14,049 bases of DNA from Sutterella sp. (lineage in GTDB: Bacteria > Pseudomonadota > Gammaproteobacteria > Burkholderiales > Burkholderiaceae_F), in NCBI GenBank assembly GCA_020025915.1, contig JAHHRH010000035.1, positions 1-14,049 of the forward strand, read 5' to 3'. The first letter of the stretch is position 1. The number at the start of each line of letters is the position of its first letter. The notes under the pieces were generated by a model, which did no database searches, had not been told where the DNA came from, and saw only the letters and a list, made by a program, of their open reading frames with translations. Made by a program: the position numbers and the translations under genes. Shown here piece after piece: positions 1 to 7,433 of the stretch.

Positions 1-57
1 CTGGTGGGTTGTGGTGTGGGAGGGGGAACCCGTGAGGGAACCCTCTACCCGATCTAA
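1..57 (+). CDS. Possible C-terminal fragment of an upstream gene
   Basis: Frame 1 is open from the window edge to a TAA at 55-57 and would encode 18 residues (LVGCGVGGGTREGTLYPI). The stretch is glycine-rich and does not let me name a family. It is followed at once by the terminator of the convergent gene on the other strand. It may equally be non-coding: 18 open codons occur often by chance. Confidence 0.2.
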   Translation: MVGCGVGGGTREGTLYPI

Positions 58-60
58 ATC

Positions 61-99
61 AAAAAAGGATCATGACCTGCCAAGGCGATCATGATCCTT
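61..99 (-). terminator. Rho-independent terminator of the 940-codon gene
   Basis: A perfect 11-bp inverted repeat (AAGGATCATGA at 65-75, TCATGATCCTT at 89-99) encloses a 13-base loop. Read on the minus strand, the hairpin is followed by a six-base U-run (bases 61-66, partly in the stem). It lies just 29 bases beyond the stop codon at 128. Confidence 0.85.
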
Positions 100-127
100 C
101 GTGGTATCGAACGATCGCTAGTGCGAG

Positions 128-2950
128 TTAGTTCAACATCATATTAGGTGGCACTTCTTCATCGGCCTTTTGAATGTCGAATGTGAGCGGCTTCTCGTAC
201 ACATGCGTTCTGAATGCACGATAGCGCACGTTGGCAATGCCTTCTTCTTCAAAGCACTTTTTAGCGAGCTGAATAAAGGCCTGACCATTGGCGACTATAA
301 AGTCGATATAGTCGTTTTCAAGCCCCAAAGCCTTACCGCTATAGTGCGCGACTTCGTCAGGGAAGGTCATCACGAGAGCAGTGGCCAAACGATCGAGTTC
401 TGTTAAACGTGCAGCATCGTTTTCGTTCTTATGCGGAATCATGAGCATCAAGGGCACCAAACCATGGTTGTGGAGTAGATCCGCGTGCGTATCAACGTCC
501 GCTTTAAAGTCCAACCAAAGTTCTGGGGTCATTGTATAGGACTTATAGACGTCTTGACGTGCAAGGCGACTCGTAAGTTCTGCAGGATCCATCTGGACGT
601 AATGCATGTGTTCTGTTGGCTCATATACACCATCAACATTCTGTTCTACGCCTTCCAGTCGAATATCCCAATCGTGGCCCGTTTGACGTAAGGCTTGACG
701 CATCATCACCATTTCAAACGCGACCGTTTGGTCTTCGTGAGCATTCATCTTGATCTGAATTTGGCTGTTCGCTTCGTTAGGCGCCTTGATGCTGACATCG
801 AGCCCTTCAAAGAACTGACTTAGCATCTTGTTGTACGAGGACGCCTCATTGGCGAGCTTCTCATGATCGACCGCTTCTTCTAACTCATGAATCGAGTCTT
901 CAAGGGTTACCAAGAATTGGCGCAAGACCTGGCACTTATGATAGAAATTCATGCCGAACTTTGGACACGAGACGACCTGCAAGCAACGGTCACGAAGCTG
1001 TTTGATTTCGTCAGGCGAAAAATAGACTGACGGCGCATCAGGCGCAACGAGAGCGGCTTCAAAGTGATCAATCGCTGGTCCCTCATGACTCATCATGTAA
1101 TCAATGATGCCATGGAGACACTCAAAGTCGACCGTACCCACTAACTCGTCTTCGATCGCCTTGAGCGTTTCAACACAATCTTCGACGATCTTACTCGCTG
1201 CAAACATCTCTTGCGCTGTTGCACCACGATCACGCTGGCTCGTGATTAACTTCGCAATTGCAAGCATTAAACGAGCGCGCTTCGTTAAAGACGCTGCCGG
1301 CATATTGATGAGCAACAAACGAACGTCATCGATTTGCCCTTGCTTATAAACGCCTTCAACCATGTCGAAGATCTCTTCGTCGGTCACGTCAACATTGGGT
1401 TCACCAAACCAGTCAAAGGGTTCAATGCGAGGCATATGGGTCGCAAGCTCAACTAATTCGTCGCTCTGCTTGGTTTTCGGTGCAGCGCCCACGTAAGCCA
1501 TCCCGACAGCTTCTTCAATCGTCGGATAGAGGCTGAAGTCAACCAACGGATTATTGGTCGCAGCGCAGTAGGCTTCAAGACACGCGTGAATCATGGTCGA
1601 GGTTTCCTCCAAATCCCAAGCTAAGATGTCTAAATAAACGCGAATCTGACCGTGGGCATAACCCATCACGGCACACATGTGGGAGAGTTGAGATAAGTCG
1701 CTTACGATGCGTTGAAGCATGGCCTGGTCAGCCAATGGTCCCGCTTGGGTTCTAAAAGCAAAGTAAACAGGTTGCGCACCGAAGTTTTCTAGATGCTGAG
1801 CTGCCTGAAGGTTCTTCTTCATTCGCTGCACCATCAACCATGGTTGATTGGTCTTCAAATAGACGACATCTCTCTCACGCGTGGTCGAGGTGTCAGCCAC
1901 CACCTTAACCGGGTAACGCGTTTCGTATTCAGTGTCGAGCAAGTCCTTGAAAGTAAAGGTCTCCCAATTATGGACTTCGCTTTTAACGCGCGCGACAATG
2001 TCCTCGACCGTCACCTTCGTGGCTGAATCGGGAATTTCTTCTACGATTTTGGTAATAGCAAAACAATGTGTAAAGGCAGCTTCGCCTGTTTGCTGCATGA
2101 TATTCGCCATAAGGCTACGAACAAGCGGCACAAGCGGAAGTATCGGCATCGACTTTTGGGTATCAGACGCCACCAAGAGTTCACGAATACCATGGTCGTC
2201 GGCGATCCCGAACTTCAAAATAGGCGTCACGCCGTCGGCACCAGGCGGAATTCGCAACGGTTGATTACGATATCTAAAGCCTTCGTCAATTGACCACTTG
2301 GTTAGAATGTCCTTCGGGGCTAATGCAGTAAACAAACGAATAATCGGCACAGTATGACGGAAACCTTGGTTCGATACCACCAAGTAGGGTTTACCATCGT
2401 TTTTTTCAATAATGATAAAGAGTCCTTCGTCAACAATGTCGCCGAAAGCAGCACCGGCCATCAGATTAGCCCGAGCGAGATCGTTATTTTCGATATGTTG
2501 ACGAATCTCAGCTTCGAGGCCTGTAAATGTTTCCCAACAGACTCGAATTTTATCTGTAATCTTTTGGTGGCGCGGGAGGACCAAGGTGTTCTTTGAGTAC
2601 TCAAAGAGCTTGTTGAGAGCGGCGGCCTGGCGCTTCTCTAGGACCTCAGCATTAAACCCTTGCAAAATGGCAAAAGCGGCGATGGGCTGCGACATACGAA
2701 GTCGTAAAGCGGCCACCATAAAGTTGCGCACCGTCGTGTCGGACCACATGTTATCGAGCTCACCAAAGAGTTGGAACGTCTGTTGAAGGTGTTCGCTACC
2801 AGGCAGATTAATGTTCGCTGCAATTTTTTCGTACCAGATCTGAGGCGACATCTCATCGCGATCTAACGTCTCAATTAGGTCGAGGATCCCTTGGTCATCT
2901 TTTTGTTCTTTGAGGGTTTTAATTTTTTGCAATACCGACGCATCGGACAT
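128..2950 (-). CDS. 940-residue protein of unknown function with an internal tandem duplication
   Basis: I cannot give this large, acidic protein a function. No signal peptide or membrane segment is visible, so it is probably cytoplasmic. By eye it is two copies of one unit, about 1-480 and 521-940. Each copy starts with a helical TPR-like stretch (KIKTLKEQKDDQGILDLIE at 9; EEIFDMVEGVYKQGQIDDVR at 525). Next comes an alpha/beta module (176-225; 715-770), then a WL-x-hydrophobic segment (PWLMVQ at 370; ELWLDF at 810). Each ends with a YLDILAW / YIDFIVA motif (439; 881) followed by a helix and a short strand. From memory, this order resembles large TPR-containing hypothetical proteins known mainly from Firmicutes; that link is tentative. 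The start is supported by AAGGA upstream of the ATG at 2950. It is monocistronic, with a terminator at 61-99, and divergent from the permease gene. Confidence 0.8.
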   Translation of the reverse strand: MSDASVLQKIKTLKEQKDDQGILDLIETLDRDEMSPQIWYEKIAANINLPGSEHLQQTFQLFGELDNMWSDTTVRNFMVAALRLRMSQPIAAFAILQGFNAEVLEKRQAAALNKLFEYSKNTLVLPRHQKITDKIRVCWETFTGLEAEIRQHIENNDLARANLMAGAAFGDIVDEGLFIIIEKNDGKPYLVVSNQGFRHTVPIIRLFTALAPKDILTKWSIDEGFRYRNQPLRIPPGADGVTPILKFGIADDHGIRELLVASDTQKSMPILPLVPLVRSLMANIMQQTGEAAFTHCFAITKIVEEIPDSATKVTVEDIVARVKSEVHNWETFTFKDLLDTEYETRYPVKVVADTSTTRERDVVYLKTNQPWLMVQRMKKNLQAAQHLENFGAQPVYFAFRTQAGPLADQAMLQRIVSDLSQLSHMCAVMGYAHGQIRVYLDILAWDLEETSTMIHACLEAYCAATNNPLVDFSLYPTIEEAVGMAYVGAAPKTKQSDELVELATHMPRIEPFDWFGEPNVDVTDEEIFDMVEGVYKQGQIDDVRLLLINMPAASLTKRARLMLAIAKLITSQRDRGATAQEMFAASKIVEDCVETLKAIEDELVGTVDFECLHGIIDYMMSHEGPAIDHFEAALVAPDAPSVYFSPDEIKQLRDRCLQVVSCPKFGMNFYHKCQVLRQFLVTLEDSIHELEEAVDHEKLANEASSYNKMLSQFFEGLDVSIKAPNEANSQIQIKMNAHEDQTVAFEMVMMRQALRQTGHDWDIRLEGVEQNVDGVYEPTEHMHYVQMDPAELTSRLARQDVYKSYTMTPELWLDFKADVDTHADLLHNHGLVPLMLMIPHKNENDAARLTELDRLATALVMTFPDEVAHYSGKALGLENDYIDFIVANGQAFIQLAKKCFEEEGIANVRYRAFRTHVYEKPLTFDIQKADEEVPPNMMLN

Positions 2951-3140
2951 GGTGATTCCTTTAAAAGGTCTTCGGGCTTATGCGCACGATGTGTGCGAGT
3001 TTGTTCGATATCCTACCAAACGCCTATGTCGTCCGTAAGGGTTATGTTTGCAAATCACTCAAAAATGCTTTAGAGAATGCAAAGACCCTCTGTTGATACA
3101 TGGTTCTATGGATAAGGGTTATCGAAGTTTTTATGGGGTT

Positions 3141-3169
3141 GTGTCATTTTCACATTACGTGTGTATAAT
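3141..3169 (+). promoter_or_regulatory. Sigma-70-type promoter of the pyrimidine permease gene
   Basis: A perfect TATAAT at 3164-3169 lies 17 bases downstream of GTGTCA (3141-3146, four of six matches to TTGACA). The predicted start near 3176 gives a leader of about 73 bases. A small dyad, CACA-N5-TGTG at 3151-3163, sits in the spacer directly against the -10 box and could be an operator. Confidence 0.6.
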
Positions 3170-3182
3170 AAAAAAGTTTAAC

Positions 3183-3219
3183 TTGCGTTTTTGTTAAATC
3201 CAACCAATCTTAAACGCAA
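3183..3219 (+). promoter_or_regulatory. Inverted repeat in the permease leader
   Basis: TTGCGTTT (3183-3190) is complementary to AAACGCAA (3212-3219), an 8-bp stem inside the untranslated leader. An alternative pairing exists between GTTTAA (3176-3181) and TTAAAC (3210-3215), so two exclusive folds are possible. No U-run follows, so it is not a terminator. A regulatory role is inference; I do not recognise a named riboswitch. Confidence 0.35.
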
Positions 3220-3248
3220 AAGTTGTTGAGAAAGAGAAGAGGTGATTT

Positions 3249-4565
3249 ATGGGTTATTTCCCGGAGTGGAAGCTCAAAGAGCAGGGTGTAGTCGCGCCTG
3301 ATGAGTGTTTGCCGGCAGGACAAACCGTTGCAATGGGTATTCAGCACGTTGTAGCTATGTTTGGTTCAACCGTGTTAGCGCCGATTTTGATGGGCTTTGA
3401 CCCTAATATGGCTGTATTGATGAGTGGCATTGGGACACTCATTTTTTTTGCCATCGTTGGTGGCCGTGTGCCCAGTTACTTGGGTTCCTCCTTTGCCTTC
3501 ATTGGCGTCGTGATTGCTGCAACTGGCTATGTAGCAGGATCTGGTGCGAATGCCAATATTGGTGTCGCGTTAGGTGGGATCGTTGTTTGTGGTTTGGTCT
3601 ATGTACTTGTCGGTCTAATCGTCATGATGACAGGCGTACAGTGGATCGAAAAACTCATGCCGCCCGTTGTGACGGGTGCTGTCGTGGCTGTCATTGGTCT
3701 CAACCTCGCTCCTACGGCTGTTCGTTCTGTGGGTCCCTCGGACTTTGATGCCTGGATGGCCGTTGTCACCTTCATGTGTGTGGGTGGTGTCGCTGTTTGG
3801 ACACGTGGCTTTATTCAAAAGCTTTTGATCTTAGTGGGTCTTGTGATTGCCTATGCCATTTATGCGGTGCTCGCTAATGGCTTTGGCATGGGTAAACCTA
3901 TTGACTTTTCGATCATTTCAAATGCTACTTGGTTTGGCGTACCGACCTTCCATAGCCCCGTTTTTGAACTTAACGCCATTGCCTTGATTGTGCCGGTTGT
4001 GATCATCTTAGTCGCTGAAAACCTTGGCCACGTTAAGGCTGTTACCGCTATGACTGGTTGCAATCTTGACCCCTACATGGGTCGAGCCTTCTTGGGCGAC
4101 GGTATTGCCACGATGGTCTCGGGTTCCTGTGGCGGTACAGGTGTTACGACCTACGGTGAAAACATCGGTGTGATGGCCGCAACGCGCGTATATTCGACGC
4201 TTCTTTTCCCGATCGCAGCCATTTTTGCGATCATCTTAGGCTTCTCGCCCAAGTTTGGTGCTTTGATTCAGACGATTCCACAGCCCGTCCTTGGTGGCAC
4301 CTCCATCGTAGTCTTCGGTTTGATCGCTGTGGCCGGTGCCCGTGTTTGGGTCGTCAACCAGGTGGACTTTGGTAATAGCCGTAACCTCATGGTCGCTGCT
4401 GTGACCCTCATCTTGGGTGGTGGTGACTTTACGCTCAACCTTGGCTTCTTTAGCCTGGGTGGCATTGGGACGGCGACCTTTGGTGCGATCATCTTGAATG
4501 CTGTCATGGCCATGGGTGAAAAGCCTGTTGAAGGTAAGGGTGAACCGCTTGATCTTGAAAAGTAA
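3249..4565 (+). CDS. rutG: Pyrimidine (uracil) permease, NCS2 family, RutG-like
   Basis: Inner-membrane uptake carrier for uracil or related pyrimidines, nucleobase:cation symporter-2 family. The 438 residues align from memory almost end to end with E. coli RutG (442 aa): QHVVAMFGSTVLAPILMG (32-49), GGRVPSYLGSS (71-81), LMPPVVTGAVV (136-146), LNLAPTAVRSVG (151-162) and DPYMGRAFLGDG (274-285). The key residues of UraA have counterparts: Glu257 and His261 in VAENLGH, and Glu304 in TYGENIG. About 14 hydrophobic segments are expected, as in this fold. The start is fixed by GAGGTGA (3239-3245) four bases short of the ATG, and the MGYFPEWKLK opening matches the family. No other rut genes are nearby, so it probably serves salvage of external uracil rather than the Rut degradation pathway; uraA would be an acceptable alternative name. 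It has its own promoter and terminator. Confidence 0.93.
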   Translation: MGYFPEWKLKEQGVVAPDECLPAGQTVAMGIQHVVAMFGSTVLAPILMGFDPNMAVLMSGIGTLIFFAIVGGRVPSYLGSSFAFIGVVIAATGYVAGSGANANIGVALGGIVVCGLVYVLVGLIVMMTGVQWIEKLMPPVVTGAVVAVIGLNLAPTAVRSVGPSDFDAWMAVVTFMCVGGVAVWTRGFIQKLLILVGLVIAYAIYAVLANGFGMGKPIDFSIISNATWFGVPTFHSPVFELNAIALIVPVVIILVAENLGHVKAVTAMTGCNLDPYMGRAFLGDGIATMVSGSCGGTGVTTYGENIGVMAATRVYSTLLFPIAAIFAIILGFSPKFGALIQTIPQPVLGGTSIVVFGLIAVAGARVWVVNQVDFGNSRNLMVAAVTLILGGGDFTLNLGFFSLGGIGTATFGAIILNAVMAMGEKPVEGKGEPLDLEK

Positions 4566-4593
4566 GCCTGCTCATATCAATTGGCTTTAGAAC

Positions 4594-4627
4594 AACCGCT
4601 ATCAGGATGCCTGGTAGCGGTTTTTTT
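4594..4627 (+). terminator. Rho-independent terminator after the permease
   Basis: AACCGCTATCAGG (4594-4606) pairs with CCTGGTAGCGGTT (4610-4622) with one G-U pair and a three-base loop. It runs into seven Ts at 4621-4627. It lies about 30 bases after the stop codon. Confidence 0.93.
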
Positions 4628-4661
4628 AACACGTTCCGCGTAATTCATCATCCAATCCGAA

Positions 4662-5355
4662 GTGTTGGGTGGGATAGATAGTGAGTCGAACTTTAACTCG
4701 CCAATTTTTGACCTTCGAGAAGATTGGAAACAAGAATATCAATCTTGGCAAGGTCAATATTGTTATCTAAGAGCCTACAAGAATGAGTGGGTCTCCAAAC
4801 AGGTGACTCAACAGGCCAAGGAACGTTCACGCGCAAAGGAGTATGGCGAAGCCAGTGAAGAACTCAATGTCAAAATTGCCAAGGTAGTTGATGCTTTAAA
4901 TAATGGACAGAAAGTAGACGATAGCCATCAAACCGTTCATTAAGAAAGTTCCGCACCATGACAGCAAATATAATGTGAAGTCCGTCATGCATTGGGTGAT
5001 ACTGTAGAAGGCGGTTTTGCGTTACATCGCGAGCGCTGGCTTTTTCGTACTAAAAAGCGATTGCTTAAGTTGTTCAGAGCAAGCCTTTGATCAACTCAAG
5101 CACGCAATGGATTGACGACGTTTGCGAGTCACAGAACAATCCTACCGCGGTCGACTCTTGGAGTACTTAATCACACGTTGTCAAATCCTTCATCGTCGAA
5201 ATGCGCTAGAAAGCCAACACTCAAAGTCAAGATCCAAATACATGGCGACTCGCTCGACAAGATGTTTAGACAAATGGATCGATACAAGATACGTCGATTG
5301 CAGACTAATCGTCGATAGCAGTTGGATTTATTTTCCTGCACAAGTCGTCAATTGA
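4662..5355 (+). pseudogene. Decayed IS4/IS1634-like DDE transposase (C-terminal half)
   Basis: An open frame of 93 codons (GTG at 4662 to TAA at 4941) is probably one piece of an older gene. Reading shifts near 4927 to frame 1, which continues to 5355 interrupted only by TAG at 5005 and TGA at 5113. The frame-1 translation includes AGFFVLKSD, then EQAFDQLKHAMD, stop, RRLRVTEQSYRGRLLEYL. This resembles the end of IS4/IS1634-type transposases, where a GYFVL strand is followed by xEKAFNxLKxxLxxRRxRV holding the catalytic glutamate. The first part (helical, rich in K, E and Q) fits the region before that motif. The N-terminal half and the other two catalytic acids are missing. At least one frameshift and two stops mean it is dead. 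The family is inferred from memory of motifs, and the exact ends are uncertain. Confidence 0.55.
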
Positions 5356-5375
5356 CTCAAAGTATTTTTCGAAAT

Positions 5376-5417
5376 AAAAATCCCGCCACGTCGCTTTTGG
5401 TAGCTATTATGGCGGGA
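5376..5417 (-). terminator. Rho-independent terminator of the cysteine-rich gene
   Basis: TCCCGCCA (5381-5388) and TGGCGGGA (5410-5417) form an 8-bp GC-rich stem with a 21-base loop. On the minus strand it is followed by TTTTTATTTC. It is 70 bases beyond the stop of the gene ending at 5488. Confidence 0.85.
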
Positions 5418-5487
5418 GGTGTTTATCGGGATTGCTTATGAAACTAGCCCGAGAGTTTTGGTTCGAACATTTAGGCTACCAAGGCAA

Positions 5488-6087
5488 TCACTTGCGAGAG
5501 CGCTTTTTACACTTGCGTCCAGCCTTTACGGCATGAGTAGCCGCACTCGAGGCTTTAACAGGCGGTAAGTCCTCGAGCTTAACTTCAGGTTCGGCTTCAA
5601 CCTTAACTTCAGGTTTCCCGCCAGCGCAACAAATGGCTTCTTCAACGGGCTCTTGAGCCTTGACTTCAGCACAGCAACACCCGCACTCAGACTTCTCGCC
5701 GTCTTCCTTTTCACATTCCTTGCAGTCTTCGCATGTAGCTTTGCAACAGTCCTTGTTACCATCGCACTCAGATGTAACGCATTCGCATTCACATTCACAA
5801 GTACATTCGCCGTCCACACACTTGTCGCAATCCGCACAAGCTTCGTCATCTTCGAGTGCATCAACAAGACCCAAGAGTGCCTTGGCTTCATCGCCTGTCA
5901 AATGAACGCTACATTGATCACCATAGGCATAGTCATCCATGCCCTGAACGACTTTCATGGCAGCTTCAAGAATTGCGTTAGCAGCAAAGGCCTTCACAGA
6001 GCAACCCGTGAGTGTTGCCGCTTCTTCAATCAAGTGGTAAGAGATGAGCGGGTATTTGACTTTAATCTTCTTCTCATTATCAGACAT
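5488..6087 (-). CDS. RHH-like (DUF1778/TacA-type) domain fused to a cysteine-rich metallothionein-like segment
   Basis: This 199-residue protein has three visible parts. Residues 8-80 (KVKYPLISYHLIEEAATLTG, then SVKAFAANAILEAAMKVV and HLTGDEAKALLGLVDALED) follow the pattern of DUF1778 proteins, the ribbon-helix-helix antitoxins paired with GNAT toxins such as TacT. Residues 84-154 hold 20 cysteines, including CTCECECEC (95-103), CC pairs (114, 153) and CGCCC (135-139), mixed with D and E. This looks like a metallothionein-type metal cluster. The end (155-199) is a V/E/K/P-rich linker and a basic tail, GRKCKKRSRK. GAGG lies seven bases before the ATG at 6087. No GNAT toxin gene is adjacent. 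A metal-binding or metal-sensing DNA-associated protein is a reasonable inference, not shown. The EC-rich run could also be low-complexity storage or chaperone sequence. It is monocistronic. Confidence 0.8.
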   Translation of the reverse strand: MSDNEKKIKVKYPLISYHLIEEAATLTGCSVKAFAANAILEAAMKVVQGMDDYAYGDQCSVHLTGDEAKALLGLVDALEDDEACADCDKCVDGECTCECECECVTSECDGNKDCCKATCEDCKECEKEDGEKSECGCCCAEVKAQEPVEEAICCAGGKPEVKVEAEPEVKLEDLPPVKASSAATHAVKAGRKCKKRSRK

Positions 6088-6334
6088 GGAAAAACCTCAA
6101 ACTTTGTCAATGGATTGTAGGGCAGTAGAAGAAAGACAATAGGTCATTCTCCATTCATAATTCCATCATACTCGCAAATCACATCCATCACACGGCATGG
6201 TTCCTGGGGTTACAAGATATTTAGAAAAATGTTACGTTATCAAAATTTCACTATGAACAGTCGTTCAATCGATAGTAGTTTCGGGCATAATAAAAGATTG
6301 AGGTTAGATTCTATGAGTGGACCAAGGAACATTC

Positions 6335-6793
6335 ATGCGTAAAACGATTCAATTCGGTTTATTGAGTGGTGTCTTTATGACGCTCCTTTTAACGGGCTGT
6401 GCGTTCGGTAATAATGAGGTGCGTGACCTTTCTACCGAACGCTTAGCGCGTACCATCATTGAAAACCAATCTACGAAGTCTGACGTGCTGTTACGCTTAG
6501 GCGAACCTGACTATATGACGGCCGAGTCGGACGGCACCCAAGTCCTTCAGTACAGCTGGACGCGTGGTCGACCGTCCGCGAAGAACTTCATTCCGTTTAA
6601 CCCAGTTGCTGAATATCCTATGACGCAAAAGACCTTGCGTGTGTGGTGCGATGCAAGCGGCATAGTTCGACGTCAAGATTTCAGTGGAATTTTCTACATT
6701 CACCGTATGCCTCTTGTAGGCGCAGACTCAACGCATAGTATTCGTCCCTTGACGAAAGAAGAACTCAACGATTTGGCCGATATTGAAGGTTAA
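6335..6793 (+). CDS. Lipoprotein with SmpA/BamE-like features, first of a tandem pair
   Basis: A 152-residue envelope lipoprotein. MRK plus a hydrophobic stretch ends in the lipobox LLTG-C, with the lipidated Cys at 22 and Ala at +2, so sorting to the outer membrane is expected. The following IIENQSTKSDVLLRLGEPDY and a later LQYSW match the SmpA/OmlA (BamE-like) pattern, in which a helix with a T/S-K-x-x-V motif leads to a LGxP turn and beta strands. I chose the ATG at 6335 because AAGGAA (6324-6329) is correctly placed before it. The in-frame GTG at 6317 would put six extra residues before the signal peptide and lacks a good ribosome site. The stop is two bases from the next start, so the pair is an operon. 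The precise function is unknown: it is larger and different in its C-terminal half (GIFYIH, RPLTKEEL) from BamE itself. Confidence 0.85.
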   Translation: MRKTIQFGLLSGVFMTLLLTGCAFGNNEVRDLSTERLARTIIENQSTKSDVLLRLGEPDYMTAESDGTQVLQYSWTRGRPSAKNFIPFNPVAEYPMTQKTLRVWCDASGIVRRQDFSGIFYIHRMPLVGADSTHSIRPLTKEELNDLADIEG

Positions 6794-6795
6794 TA

Positions 6796-7320
6796 ATGCT
6801 ACGTCGTACGTTGTTATTGTCTACTCTTACGCTTGCGGTCACCCTTTCAGGGTGTAGTGGCCCTGTTTTAAAGAGTTTGACCACCTTACCAGCCTCGGCC
6901 TTTACGCCAGCTGAATTTGAACGTGTCTATTCAACCGCCACCAACATTCGAGATATTGTTGCGGTCTACGGTCAGCCCACGCGCCTCATGAATGACCCGG
7001 TGCGTCACCCGAATCAAAAGGGCTACGTATGGGAATACATCACGTCGCGTCCGAGCTTTTATTCAAACCCTGCTGAACGCGATACCCTAACACCCACCAT
7101 GAAAAAAGAAATTCATGTGTGGCGTAATACCGAAGGGCATCTCACGGGGCACGAGATTGTAGGCACCTTCTATGTGCAAGAAAAGCATCAGTGGCTCCCG
7201 ATGATGATTCGTCATTTAAGGCCCTTAACCCTAGACGAAATCTTGCAATTACGTGTCCCTGTTGGTCCCGGAGAGCGCGCTTTTGAAGTTGATCAATGGT
7301 ATCGCGCTAGAGGCGAATAG
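6796..7320 (+). CDS. Lipoprotein, second of the tandem pair, paralogue of the first
   Basis: 174 residues. MLRR and a hydrophobic core end in TLSG-C (Cys20, Ser at +2, outer-membrane type). It shares the order of landmarks with its upstream neighbour: a helix then VYGQP (LGEP in the first), WEYITSRPSF (YSWTRGRPSA), IHVWRNTEGHL (LRVWCDASGIV), GTFYVQ (GIFYIH) and HLRPLTLDEI (SIRPLTKEEL). The two genes are therefore an old tandem duplication. The ATG follows the previous stop by two bases, and GAAGGT (6785-6790) inside the end of the first gene is its ribosome site, so translation is probably coupled. No clear terminator with a T-run on the + strand follows. Role unknown; a structural or assembly role at the outer membrane is inferred only from the lipobox and the SmpA-like core. 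Confidence 0.85.
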   Translation: MLRRTLLLSTLTLAVTLSGCSGPVLKSLTTLPASAFTPAEFERVYSTATNIRDIVAVYGQPTRLMNDPVRHPNQKGYVWEYITSRPSFYSNPAERDTLTPTMKKEIHVWRNTEGHLTGHEIVGTFYVQEKHQWLPMMIRHLRPLTLDEILQLRVPVGPGERAFEVDQWYRARGE

Positions 7321-7365
7321 GGCGGTGACCATTGGTCAGTCTTTACCGATAAAAAGGCTAAGCCC

Positions 7366-7397
7366 GAAAAAAAGAAAGGCCTCCCATTCAGGAGACC
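7366..7397 (-). terminator. Rho-independent terminator of the 476-codon gene
   Basis: GGCCTCC (7378-7384) and GGAGACC (7391-7397) form a 7-bp stem with one G-U pair and a six-base loop. On the minus strand the hairpin is followed by TTTCTTTTTTT (7367-7377). It lies 37 bases beyond the stop codon at 7434. Confidence 0.85.
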
Positions 7398-7433
7398 AAT
7401 CAGAATCGTCAGACTTTTGTTTGTCTCAAATGA

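Noticed and set aside
5230..5290. A frame of the decayed region at 5240-5275 reads DPNTWRLARQDV, similar to DPAELTSRLARQDV in the 940-residue protein (788-801).
   Set aside because: The match does not extend either way, and the neighbouring frame is explained better as transposase. Treated as chance unless a search shows otherwise.
5653..6120. A 155-codon + strand frame opposite the cysteine-rich gene, with a hydrophobic look.
   Set aside because: It is antisense to a gene with a good ribosome site, terminator and domain. The hydrophobic and Ser/His-rich composition follows from the Glu/Cys-rich codons opposite.
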